A DNA stretch of 64,000 bases. Source: Actinorhabdospora filicis (GTDB taxonomy: Bacteria > Actinomycetota > Actinomycetes > Mycobacteriales > Micromonosporaceae). The notes below the pieces were generated by a model. The model was not told the DNA's origin. It did no database searches and was given only the letters and a program-made list of their open reading frames with translations. Shown piece by piece: positions 37,450 to 45,140 of this stretch (position 1 is the first letter of the stretch; every line of letters begins with the position of its first letter). The stretch covers positions 1,911,472 to 1,975,471 of the forward strand of contig NZ_BSTX01000001.1 of assembly GCF_030269765.1 (NCBI RefSeq), given 5' to 3'. The translations under genes and the position numbers were made by a program.

Positions 37450-38480
37450 CGCTCTTCCCGGGACGCCAGTTCGGTCTGGAAGACCGAGGAGCGCTGGTGC
37501 AGGGTGAAGCCCATGGCCTCGTTGACGGCGATCATGTACGTGTTGTCGGCGGCGTTGTCGGTGAGGACGGTGGCCAGGCCCGGGTACAGGCTCCGCGCGT
37601 AGTTCAGGTTCTCGGTCTTGAGGACCATGCCGAGGCGGTGGCCGCGGTGGGCGGCGGCGACCATGGTGATGCCCTGCGAGGCGGTGTCCTCGCTGCCGCG
37701 CTTGAAGGACAGCTTGGTCCAGCCGGCCACCTCGCCGGTGGCGGTGTGGCGGACGACGGCGTTGACCACGGTCCGGCCGAGGCGACCGGCGTGCTCGACG
37801 TCGGCGATGACGCGGGCGGCGTCGTAGTCCATGTCCTCCACGGCGAGGCCGCCGGTGGGCATGTCGGACTGGAAGCGGCCGAGGAGGGCGGCGATCCCGT
37901 CGGCGAGTTCGGTGGGCATGGGCCCGGCGAGGCCGTCGGCCCAGGTGACGAGGTCGTAGCCGGTGGCCTTCTGCCAGGCGTGGAGGCGTTCCTTCTCCCA
38001 GATCTGCGGGTCGAAGGAGGTCACGTCGAGGCGGTAGTAGTTCTCGTTGAGGACCTCGTCCCAGCCCAGGGCGGTGAACATGGCGGTGGCGCCGGGGTCG
38101 CCGGGGCCGTCGCCGACGGGGTTCTTGGTCTCCACGACGAGGGTGCGGCGGCCGAGCTCGGCGACGTGGGCGCGGGCGGCGTCCACCAACGCCCTGCCGT
38201 GCCCACGTCGCCGAAGCGAGGGGAGCACCGCGCCGGAGATCTCGGCGAGGTGCGTGTTGTCGCGCGTCCAGGTCGTGACGGTGGTGTAACCGGCGATGCG
38301 GCCGGTCTCGTCGCGCACGACGAGGGTGTCGACCCGTTCGCCCTCGGCCGCGTGGGTGAGACCGGCGGTGAAGGACTCCCGGTCCAGCAGCAGCGGGCCG
38401 CCGTGGTCGACGGGGTGGGCCTCGGTGGCGATCGCGTGCAGCGCGGCGGCGTCGGACGGGGCGAACGGGGTGACACTCAT
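37446..38480 (-). CDS. Tandem-GNAT protein TG7
   Basis: 344 residues, two GNAT domains. First domain: GAVLPSLRRRGHGRALVDAA. Second domain: ITMVAAAHRGHRLGMVLKTEN and TDNAADNTYMIAVNEAMGF (both near the C-terminus). Starts 6 bp after the TG6 stop at an ATG. Closest in style to TG6 within the array (shared LKTEN/LKVEN and TDNA elements), which points to an early duplication of this pair. Confidence 0.88.
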   Translation of the reverse strand: MSVTPFAPSDAAALHAIATEAHPVDHGGPLLLDRESFTAGLTHAAEGERVDTLVVRDETGRIAGYTTVTTWTRDNTHLAEISGAVLPSLRRRGHGRALVDAARAHVAELGRRTLVVETKNPVGDGPGDPGATAMFTALGWDEVLNENYYRLDVTSFDPQIWEKERLHAWQKATGYDLVTWADGLAGPMPTELADGIAALLGRFQSDMPTGGLAVEDMDYDAARVIADVEHAGRLGRTVVNAVVRHTATGEVAGWTKLSFKRGSEDTASQGITMVAAAHRGHRLGMVLKTENLNYARSLYPGLATVLTDNAADNTYMIAVNEAMGFTLHQRSSVFQTELASREER

Positions 38481-38486
38481 GTGCGG

Positions 38487-39509
38487 TTAGACCTTCAGTT
38501 GGTAGAAGACGGCGTTCTGGAACGGGGCGAAGCCCATGGCGACGTTGACGGCCAGCATGTGGGTGTTGCTCACCGCGTTGTCGGTGTCGATGGCGGTGAG
38601 TTCCGGTTCGCGCTCGCGCATGAACCGCAGGTTCTCGACCTTCAGGACGGTGCCGAGGCGGTGACCCCGGTGGCCGTCGGAGACCATCGTGATCCCCTGC
38701 ATGCCGTAGTGCGGAGCGGTGGACCTGATGTGGATCTTCGTCCAGCCGACGACCTGGCCGCTCTCCCGGTGCCGGACGGCGGAGTTGAACGTGCGCCGTC
38801 CGCCTTTCGCCGCCGACGCGTTGTCGGCGAGCAGCCGTTCGGGAGTGTAGTTCAGGTCGGTGACGTCGAGATCACCCATGGGGGTGTCGGTGAAGAAGCG
38901 GTTGAGCAGGGCGGCGAGTCCGTCGAGGACCTCGGCGGGCGGTTCGCCGTCGACGCCGTCGGTCCACTGGATCAGCTCGTAGCCGTCGGCCTTGGACCAC
39001 GCCTCCGAGCGGAGTTTCTCCAGCGCGGCCTCGTCGACGGTGGTGACGTCGAGGCGGGAGGTGAGCTCCTCCAGGGCGCGCTGGAACCCGGCGGCGGCCA
39101 GGAAGCGGGCGCCGTCGAAGCTGCCGCCGCCTCCGGGGAGGGGTTCCTGGGCGCCGGCCTGGAGGGTGTCGCGGCCCTGGGCGCGCATGTGCGCGATGGC
39201 CGCGTCGAGCAGGGCCCGGCCGACACCGCGGTGGCGGTGTTCGGGGTGGACCATGCCCCACAGTTCGCCGCTGTGGGTGTTGTCGGCGAGCGGCAGGTCG
39301 AGTTTGACCCAGCCCAGGACGGTGTCGCCCTCGCGGACGTGGAAGAGCAGGTGCTCGCCGGTGGGCCGGTCGTCGTCCATGATCGCGGCGAAGGCGTCGC
39401 GGTCGGCCAGTGGCACGCTGGGCCGGTCGACGGCGAAGGCCGCGCGGCCGGTGGCGTGAATCAGGTCGAGGGTGGCGGCATCGCCCTTGTCGTAGATCTC
39501 TACGCGCAT
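38487..39509 (-). CDS. Tandem-GNAT protein TG6
   Basis: 340 residues, two GNAT domains. First domain: GMVHPEHRHRGVGRALLDAA. Second domain: TMVSDGHRGHRLGTVLKVEN and TDNAVSNTHMLAVNVAMGF. The ATG at 39509 overlaps the TG5 stop (ATGA). All acetyl-CoA contact motifs are retained in both halves, so it is unlikely to be a decaying copy. Confidence 0.88.
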   Translation of the reverse strand: MRVEIYDKGDAATLDLIHATGRAAFAVDRPSVPLADRDAFAAIMDDDRPTGEHLLFHVREGDTVLGWVKLDLPLADNTHSGELWGMVHPEHRHRGVGRALLDAAIAHMRAQGRDTLQAGAQEPLPGGGGSFDGARFLAAAGFQRALEELTSRLDVTTVDEAALEKLRSEAWSKADGYELIQWTDGVDGEPPAEVLDGLAALLNRFFTDTPMGDLDVTDLNYTPERLLADNASAAKGGRRTFNSAVRHRESGQVVGWTKIHIRSTAPHYGMQGITMVSDGHRGHRLGTVLKVENLRFMREREPELTAIDTDNAVSNTHMLAVNVAMGFAPFQNAVFYQLKV

Positions 39510-40537
39510 CACAGCTCCCGCTGGTACTCGTGGAAGGACTCCACCGGGAAGAAGCCCATCTGCTCGTTGATGGCGATCATGTGCTCGTTCTCGGCGGCGT
39601 TCCAGGTGTCGATGCGGCGCAGGTTCGGCTCTATCTCGGTCGCATAGCGGTACAGCTCGTACTTGACCAGGGCGCCCAGGCGGTGGCCCCGGTGCTCGGG
39701 CAGGACCACGGTGACGGCCTGCTCGGCCTGGGCGCCGTCCTCGCTGTTGATGGCGACGAAGGACCAGGCGACCAGGTGCCCGGAGGGCTTGTGCCGGACG
39801 GCGACGTGCGGGCGGCGCCAGCCGCGCGCGGCCGAGGCGTCCTGGTAGGCGATGAGCTTGCCGGTGTCGTAGGGGGTGGGCTCCCAGTCCTCGATGTACC
39901 CGGCGACGTCCTGGGACAGGCGCCCGTTCATCACCGCGAGGTCGGGCAGGAACTCCTCGGGGGCCGGCTCGGTGAAGCGCACGACCTCGTAGTCGGATCC
40001 GGCCTTGGCGAGCGCGTCGGCGTGCCGCGCGGCGACGGCGTCTGCGTCCAGCGACGGGAGGTCGATGGCGCGGCGGGTCTCCTCGCCGACCTCCCGGAAG
40101 CCGAGCGCGGCCAGGAAGCGCGCGCCGGACTCGTCACGGGCGGTGCCGTGGTCGAGGGAGGTGTTGGCCCAGGTCATGGTCTTCTTCATGCCCTCGGCGC
40201 GGAAGATCCGCTCCACCTCGGCGAGCAGTTCGGTGCCGATGCCGCGCCTGCGGTGGGCGGGGTGGACGGCGCCTTCGAAGTTGCCGACGGTGGTGTTGGC
40301 CTGGGTGGAGCCGCTGAGGCGCAGGTGCGCCACGGGCGCGCCGTCGCGGCGGACGAGGTAGTGCCGCGCCCAGCCGCCCGGCCACGGGTTGTCGAGCCCG
40401 CCCTCGTCCGACTTCCGCCACGGCGGCGCCTCGTCGAGGGCGTCGACGGCGTGGGTGGCGACCCGGAGGGCGTGCCAGTCGGCGAGGTCGGCCTCCGGGG
40501 AGGCGCCGGTGAGGTGGACGAGTTCGAGTGAACTCAC
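39509..40537 (-). CDS. Tandem-GNAT protein TG5
   Basis: 342 residues, two GNAT domains. First domain: GAVHPAHRRRGIGTELLAEV. Second domain: TVVLPEHRGHRLGALVKYEL and TWNAAENEHMIAINEQMGF. It forms a sub-pair with TG4: both have a WRRP(H/N)VA(V/I)R strand and HRGHRLGAL in place of HRGHRLGT. GTG start at 40537, 42 bp after the stop of TG4's predecessor gap; no terminator is visible in that gap. Confidence 0.88.
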   Translation of the reverse strand: MSSLELVHLTGASPEADLADWHALRVATHAVDALDEAPPWRKSDEGGLDNPWPGGWARHYLVRRDGAPVAHLRLSGSTQANTTVGNFEGAVHPAHRRRGIGTELLAEVERIFRAEGMKKTMTWANTSLDHGTARDESGARFLAALGFREVGEETRRAIDLPSLDADAVAARHADALAKAGSDYEVVRFTEPAPEEFLPDLAVMNGRLSQDVAGYIEDWEPTPYDTGKLIAYQDASAARGWRRPHVAVRHKPSGHLVAWSFVAINSEDGAQAEQAVTVVLPEHRGHRLGALVKYELYRYATEIEPNLRRIDTWNAAENEHMIAINEQMGFFPVESFHEYQREL

Positions 40538-40579
40538 GGTGGTGCTCCGTTCGAGGGGGGGTGGGAGGGGTGGTGGGGC

Positions 40580-41596
40580 TCAGATGTCCCGCATGACGTC
40601 GTCACCGGCTTCGACGGCGACGAATCCGAGCTCTTCGTTGATGCGGATCATGTGGACGTTCTCGCCGTCGTTCCAGGTGTCGATGAACCGCATGCCGGGG
40701 GCGATCTCGTGGGCGTAGCGGTGCAGCTCCAGCTTGGCGAGGGCGCCCAGGCGGTGCCCGCGGTGCTCGGGAAGGACCACGGTGATGCCCTGGTCGGCGT
40801 GGACGCCGTCGGCGTCCATCAGCGAGAGGTTGCTCCAGGCGACCAGCCGCCCGCTCTCCTCGTCGCGGATCGCCACGTTCGGGCGCCGCCACAGCCGGGC
40901 CGCGGCGGCGGCCTCGGAGCCGCGCAGGGAGGCGGTGTCGTGCGGGGTGGCCTCCCAGTCGTCCCGGTAGACGGCGAGGTCGGCCGACAGCCGCCGCTTC
41001 ACGAACGCCAGGTCGGCCAGGTACTCCTCGGGCATCGGGTCCATGAACCGGACGACCGAGTAGCGCTCACCGGCGGCGGCCTTCGCCTTGGCGTGGGCCT
41101 CGGTGTGGTCGACGGCGCCGAGGTCGACGCGGCGGCGGATCTCGGTGCCGGGCGAGGTGAAGCCGAGGGCCTTGGCGAAGGCGATGCCGGACTCGTCGCG
41201 GGCGGGCCCGCCGGGCACCGTCCGCAGCGCGTAGGTGAGCACCGACTTCTTGCCGGTGGCCTTGTGCTCGGCGACGATGGCGTCGATGAGGGCGGTGCCG
41301 ATGCCCCGGCGGCGATGCGCCGGGTGCACCGACAGCTCGAACGGGCCGACGGCCGCGTTCGACTTGAGCTGGTGGGACACGTGGAACGCCGCCACCGGCA
41401 CGCCGCCTTGCCGCACGAGGCGGTAGTCGGTGCGCACGACGGGGAAGTCGACCGTCAGCCCGCCGAGTGCCGATTCGCGCCAGAACGGGTAGTAGGCCGC
41501 CATGTCCACCGCGTGCGCGGCGGCCTTGACGTCCAGCCAGTCCTCCAGGTCCCGCGACGGCGAATCGGCGGTGACGGCGATGATGTCCAGTTCCAC
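40580..41596 (-). CDS. Tandem-GNAT protein TG4
   Basis: 338 residues, two GNAT domains. First domain: LSVHPAHRRRGIGTALIDAI. Second domain: TVVLPEHRGHRLGALAKLEL and TWNDGENVHMIRINEELGF. The GTG at 41596 is preferred because GAGGGA lies five bases upstream; an in-frame GTG at 41608 would overlap the TG3 stop. The same strand stays open far beyond, but that reading is out of frame with TG3 and non-coding. Paired with TG5 by sequence. Confidence 0.88.
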   Translation of the reverse strand: MELDIIAVTADSPSRDLEDWLDVKAAAHAVDMAAYYPFWRESALGGLTVDFPVVRTDYRLVRQGGVPVAAFHVSHQLKSNAAVGPFELSVHPAHRRRGIGTALIDAIVAEHKATGKKSVLTYALRTVPGGPARDESGIAFAKALGFTSPGTEIRRRVDLGAVDHTEAHAKAKAAAGERYSVVRFMDPMPEEYLADLAFVKRRLSADLAVYRDDWEATPHDTASLRGSEAAAAARLWRRPNVAIRDEESGRLVAWSNLSLMDADGVHADQGITVVLPEHRGHRLGALAKLELHRYAHEIAPGMRFIDTWNDGENVHMIRINEELGFVAVEAGDDVMRDI

Positions 41597-41607
41597 GTGT
41601 TCCCTCA

Positions 41608-42630
41608 CTAGCTCTTCTTCTGGTAGGCGATCCAGCGCTCCTGAGCGCGGTAGCCCACGGCCTCGTTGATGGAGATCATGAAGTCGTTGACCTCGGCGTT
41701 CCAGGTCTGGACCCACTTCATCTTCGGCCGGTAGGCGCGCAGCAGACGATGATTCTCGATCTTGAGGATGGTGCCGATGCGGTGGCCCCGGTGATCGGGG
41801 TCCACGATTGTGATGCCCTGCCAGGAGTGCTCCTCCTGACCGGCGGACACGGAGATGTTCGTCCAGCCCGCCACCGCGCCCGAGGCCACGTGCCGCACGG
41901 CGGTGTCGACATTGAGCTGACCACGCGAGATGGCGCGGACCTCGTTCTCGCGGATGCGGGCGGCGTCCACCTTCTGCGGCTGGAGGTCCAGGTCGCCCGA
42001 GGGCGCGTCGGTAATGAGCCGCCCGTCGAGGTAGGCGACCCCGTCCACCAGGTCGTCGGGGCAGCGGTTGACCCACTGCACCAGCTCGTAGCCGTCGGCC
42101 TTCTCCCACGCCCGCGCGAGCAGGTCGTCGAGCTCGGCGGCCGGTACCAGGTCCAGATCGGCCGCGCGGCGGATCTCGTCGAGGCCCTTGACAAAGCCGT
42201 TCTTCTCCAGGAACTTCTGCCCGGCGTCGGGACGCGGGGCGGCCGGATCGATGGTGTCCGGCGCGTAGGAAATGTAGGTGGTGCGGCCGTCGGCAGCGCC
42301 CAGCTCCTCCAGCTTGGCCAGCAGCGCGGTGGCCACTCCCGAGCGGCGGAAGTCCGGGTGCACGTCCAGCTCGAACTCCACCAGGTGCGTGTTGTCCGTC
42401 AGGCCGAAGTTGCCCTCGATGACGCCGACGACACGGCCGTCGATCTTGGCCATCCAGCGCTCCATGCGGGCGTGCACGGACGGCCGCGAGACGGACCCGA
42501 CCAACTCGGCGACCGAAGGCGCCGGGAAGTTCGGCAGGTCGGCGCCCCAGCTGGCGGCCAGCACCTCGGTCCAGCCGTCGGCGTCGCCGATGTTGGCCTG
42601 GGTCAGTTTGACGATCTCGATATCGCTCAC
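41608..42630 (-). CDS. Tandem-GNAT protein TG3
   Basis: 340 residues, two GNAT domains. First domain: LDVHPDFRRSGVATALLAKL, where the second glycine of the loop is replaced by Ala (G-V-A). Second domain: TIVDPDHRGHRIGTILKIEN and TWNAEVNDFMISINEAVGY. GTG start at 42630 behind GAAGGA. First gene of the central seven-gene unit; the 112-bp gap upstream holds the terminator of TG2, so a promoter should lie there. Confidence 0.88.
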   Translation of the reverse strand: MSDIEIVKLTQANIGDADGWTEVLAASWGADLPNFPAPSVAELVGSVSRPSVHARMERWMAKIDGRVVGVIEGNFGLTDNTHLVEFELDVHPDFRRSGVATALLAKLEELGAADGRTTYISYAPDTIDPAAPRPDAGQKFLEKNGFVKGLDEIRRAADLDLVPAAELDDLLARAWEKADGYELVQWVNRCPDDLVDGVAYLDGRLITDAPSGDLDLQPQKVDAARIRENEVRAISRGQLNVDTAVRHVASGAVAGWTNISVSAGQEEHSWQGITIVDPDHRGHRIGTILKIENHRLLRAYRPKMKWVQTWNAEVNDFMISINEAVGYRAQERWIAYQKKS

Positions 42631-42700
42631 GGTGAATCCTTCCCTCATTGCTCACTTGCTTCATTGCGTCCGGGCTGTCGGCCCGGCTGTGTCTTCGTGG

Positions 42701-42735
42701 GCCGGTGCCGGGGATGTCCCCGCCCCGGTACCGGC
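42701..42735 (-). terminator. Terminator after TG2, splitting the GNAT array
   Basis: A 13-bp stem (GCCGGTGCCGGGG against CCCCGGTACCGGC, one mismatch) with a 9-nt loop, 7 bp beyond the TG2 stop. It separates TG1-TG2 from TG3-TG9. Confidence 0.72.
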
Positions 42736-42742
42736 TCCGGCG

Positions 42743-43783
42743 CTACTCCGCGACCCCGGGAACCGGTCCCTGGAAGTCGACTGCGGACTCCACCAGGCGG
42801 TACCCCATCCGCTCGTTGATGGAGATCATGTAGGCGTTGCTCTCGGCGTTCCACGTGTCGATCTCGACGATGGCCGGCTCGACCAGGCGGGCCCAGTTCT
42901 GCAGCTCGATCTTGGCGATCGTGCCCAGGCGCTTCCCGCGGTGATCGGGGTCGACGATGGTGACGCCGACGTGGGCGCGCTCGCGGTACTCCAGCTCGGT
43001 GTTGAACGTGGTCCACGCGGCCACCGCGCCGGTCTCCTCGTGCTGGAGGGCGGCGTGGAAGCGGGTGCGCATGCGCCTGTCCAGCATCGACTCGCCCTCG
43101 CGGAAGCGGTCGCGGTCGACCTTCTCCGGCTCGATGTCCAGGTCGCCCATGGGGGCGTCCTGGAGCAGGCGGCCGTCGAGGTAGGCCAGGCCGTCCACCA
43201 GGTCCTCGGGGGCGTGGTTGATCCAGCGGCGCAGGCGGTAGCCGCCGGCGTGGGTCCACGCCTCGGCGAGCATCGCGTCCAGGTCGGCCTGGTCCACCGT
43301 CGACAGCACGACGCGGCGGTGCGCCTCGTCGAGCTTCTCGCCCATGCCCATCGCGGCCAGGAACGCCAGCCCGGCGCCGTCGCGCGGCGGGCCGCCCTCG
43401 ACGCCCCGGTGCGCGCCCGAGCCGATGACCGAGCGGCCGTGCGCGGCGGCGCGCTCCAGCGCGTGCGCCCACATCCGCCGCCCGATTCCCTTGCGCCGGT
43501 GATCGGGGTGCACCTGGCCCCCGGTCCACGCGGTGCGCAGGTTCTCCAGCTGCGGGAAACCGATGTCGTAGGAGCCGACGAGTTCCCCGTCGAGGAGGAC
43601 CTGCCAGTACTCGATCAGCTCACCCGGCCATGGATATCGCATCCCGGCCAGCTCTTCCACCCTGCTCACGGGGATGTGCGCGTCTTCTGGGTGGTCGGCG
43701 GTCTTGACGGCGGTGAGCAGGGCGATGTACTCGTCGAATCGGACTGGATCGGCCGGATCGACGAGTTCGAATTCCACGTTCAC
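42743..43783 (-). CDS. Tandem-GNAT protein TG2
   Basis: 346 residues, two GNAT domains. First domain: GQVHPDHRRKGIGRRMWAHA. Second domain: TIVDPDHRGKRLGTIAKIEL and TWNAESNAYMISINERMGY. The GTG at 43783 overlaps the TG1 stop (GTGA) and has GGGAGA nine bases upstream. The TWNAE...SIN elements group it with TG3. Second and last gene of the promoter-proximal unit. Confidence 0.88.
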   Translation of the reverse strand: MNVEFELVDPADPVRFDEYIALLTAVKTADHPEDAHIPVSRVEELAGMRYPWPGELIEYWQVLLDGELVGSYDIGFPQLENLRTAWTGGQVHPDHRRKGIGRRMWAHALERAAAHGRSVIGSGAHRGVEGGPPRDGAGLAFLAAMGMGEKLDEAHRRVVLSTVDQADLDAMLAEAWTHAGGYRLRRWINHAPEDLVDGLAYLDGRLLQDAPMGDLDIEPEKVDRDRFREGESMLDRRMRTRFHAALQHEETGAVAAWTTFNTELEYRERAHVGVTIVDPDHRGKRLGTIAKIELQNWARLVEPAIVEIDTWNAESNAYMISINERMGYRLVESAVDFQGPVPGVAE

Positions 43784-44799
43784 TTCGGTATGTCTCCCTG
43801 GAAATTGACGCCGAGGTGCGCGATCTTGAACCCCATCGCTTCGTTCACGGCGATCATGTGCGTGTTGTCTGCTGCGTTGTACGTGTAAACGCGCGCGAGC
43901 TCCGGCTCGGCGGCCCGCGCGTGGTCGAGGTTGGCCAGCTTCACCAGCGTCCCCAGCCGCCGCCCGCGGTGGGCGGGATCGACGATCGTGGTGATCTGGT
44001 AGGCGTCGGTGCGCGGGCGGGCGGCCACGAGGAGGCCGGTCCACGCCACGACCTCGCCGCCGGGCGCGAGGGCGGCGGTGGTGTGCTGCGTGCGCAGCCG
44101 CGCGGCCGTCATCGCCTCGGTGGCGCGCCAGCGGTCGGCGTCGTACTTCTCCGGCTCCCACTCCAGCTCGCCGGTCGGGGCGTCCTGGATGAGGCGGCCT
44201 TCGAGGTAGGCGAGGCCCTCGGCGAGCTCGCCGGCGGCCGGGCCGGTCCACGAGACGAGCCGGTAGCCCTCCGCGGCGGCCTCGGCGTCGGCGCGCAGCT
44301 TCGCCAGCGCGGTGGTGTCGAGGGAGCCGAGGTCGAGGCGGCGGCGCACCTCGTCCAGGACCCGGCGCAGGCCCGCGCGCTCCAGGAAGAGAACACCGGC
44401 CCCGTCGGCGTGTTCCACGCCGTCCGGGGCCGGTGCTTCGATGAAGGAGGAGAGCTTCGTCCGTCCCATCGCCTGTGCCCGCGATACGCAGTGCGCGTAG
44501 AGGGCGGTGGCGATGCCGCGGCGGCGGAGGGACGGGTGCACGAAGCCCTCGACGTGGGCGTTCTGGAGGTTCTCGATCGTCGGCAGCGTCAGCTCGGCGA
44601 AACCGGCGAGCTCGCCGTCGACGCGGATTCCCCAGCGCTCGATGTCGGACCCGGGCATGTCCGCGCGGTAGCGGGCGATGGCGACCTCGGGGAACAACTC
44701 GGCGTATTCGGGGAGGTCATGACGCTTATGAGCCGATTCCAGGGCGAAGACGTCCATGGCGACGGAGTCGTCGTGGACGTGGAGTGGCTCGATGCGCAT
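43780..44799 (-). CDS. Tandem-GNAT protein TG1 (promoter-proximal)
   Basis: 339 residues, two GNAT domains. First domain: GFVHPSLRRRGIATALYAHC (second loop glycine replaced by Ala). Second domain: TIVDPAHRGRRLGTLVKLAN and TYNAADNTHMIAVNEAMGF. The ATG at 44799 gives the same N-terminal length as its siblings; the frame is open upstream only because it crosses the leader region. About 240 nt of leader lie between the predicted transcription start near 45041 and this start codon, holding an 83-nt structured element and a terminator-like hairpin. Confidence 0.88.
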   Translation of the reverse strand: MRIEPLHVHDDSVAMDVFALESAHKRHDLPEYAELFPEVAIARYRADMPGSDIERWGIRVDGELAGFAELTLPTIENLQNAHVEGFVHPSLRRRGIATALYAHCVSRAQAMGRTKLSSFIEAPAPDGVEHADGAGVLFLERAGLRRVLDEVRRRLDLGSLDTTALAKLRADAEAAAEGYRLVSWTGPAAGELAEGLAYLEGRLIQDAPTGELEWEPEKYDADRWRATEAMTAARLRTQHTTAALAPGGEVVAWTGLLVAARPRTDAYQITTIVDPAHRGRRLGTLVKLANLDHARAAEPELARVYTYNAADNTHMIAVNEAMGFKIAHLGVNFQGDIPK

Positions 44800-44903
44800 G
44801 TCCTGAGGATCGCGGCAGGTCGGCGAGCGCGCCACTGAATTAGCGATCCGGGGCCGCTGCGGGGCGGCGGACGTGCGCGAACACCGCGCCGGTGGCGGTA
44901 CGC

Positions 44904-44942
44904 GGATGAGCCCCGATCCGCTTCGCGAACCGGGGCTCATCC
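44904..44942 (-). promoter_or_regulatory. Terminator-like hairpin in the GNAT-array leader
   Basis: Perfect 12-bp stem GGATGAGCCCCG/CGGGGCTCATCC around a 15-nt loop that itself has a GCGAAGC-type mini-stem. It lies between the 83-nt leader element and TG1. It may be an attenuator for the array; less likely it is the terminator of thrC, whose stop is 200 bp away with a promoter in between. There is no U-tract. Confidence 0.6.
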
Positions 44943-44954
44943 GTACGATTGGTC

Positions 44955-45037
44955 GGGAGGTGACCGCACCCCGACGACTCCGCCGCCGGTAGCCGCATCC
45001 CCACTGGGAGTGATACGACTCGGTGCTGTGACCTCCC
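44955..45037 (-). ncRNA. 83-nt structured leader element of the GNAT array
   Basis: On the minus strand the segment starts GGGAGGT and ends ACCTCCC, a perfect 7-bp closing helix. The stem continues inward after single mismatches with AC/GT and GCACC/GGTGC. Inside are a small hairpin (CACT-CCC-AGTG), a CGG-CTA-CCG hairpin and a direct repeat GAGTCGT, i.e. a closed multi-branched fold. Its 5' end is within 4 nt of the predicted transcription start. It matches none of the riboswitch consensus sequences I know, and it is not a tRNA (no T-loop or anticodon arm). A metabolite- or protein-sensing element is inferred. Confidence 0.5.
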
Positions 45038-45046
45038 GCACGCGAT

Positions 45047-45075
45047 ATTCTGCGCCCATTCGGGCACGGGGTCAA
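45047..45075 (-). promoter_or_regulatory. Housekeeping-type promoter of the GNAT array
   Basis: Minus strand: -35 TTGACC (45070-45075), 17-bp spacer, -10 CAGAAT (45047-45052). The predicted start near 45041 places the structured leader element at the very 5' end of the transcript. Confidence 0.55.
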
Positions 45076-45085
45076 TACTCCGTCA

Positions 45086-45105
45086 ACTGTCGGGAATCTG
45101 ACAGT
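45086..45105. promoter_or_regulatory. Inverted repeat upstream of the GNAT-array promoter
   Basis: ACTGTC-N8-GACAGT, perfect arms, ending 10 bp upstream of the predicted -35 element. Position suits an activator or a repressor dimer; the cognate protein is unknown. Confidence 0.4.
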
Positions 45106-45140
45106 AATTCCGCGTAGATCATCGGCCGTGGTACTTGACC

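Noticed and set aside
40580..42664. A single 694-codon acetyltransferase spanning two array members
   Set aside because: The upstream half is out of frame with TG3; only the downstream part (from 41596) has GNAT motifs. They are two separate genes.
44955..45037. tRNA gene
   Set aside because: A 7-bp closing stem and 83-nt length look tRNA-like, but there is no T-arm consensus, no anticodon arm and no correctly placed CCA.
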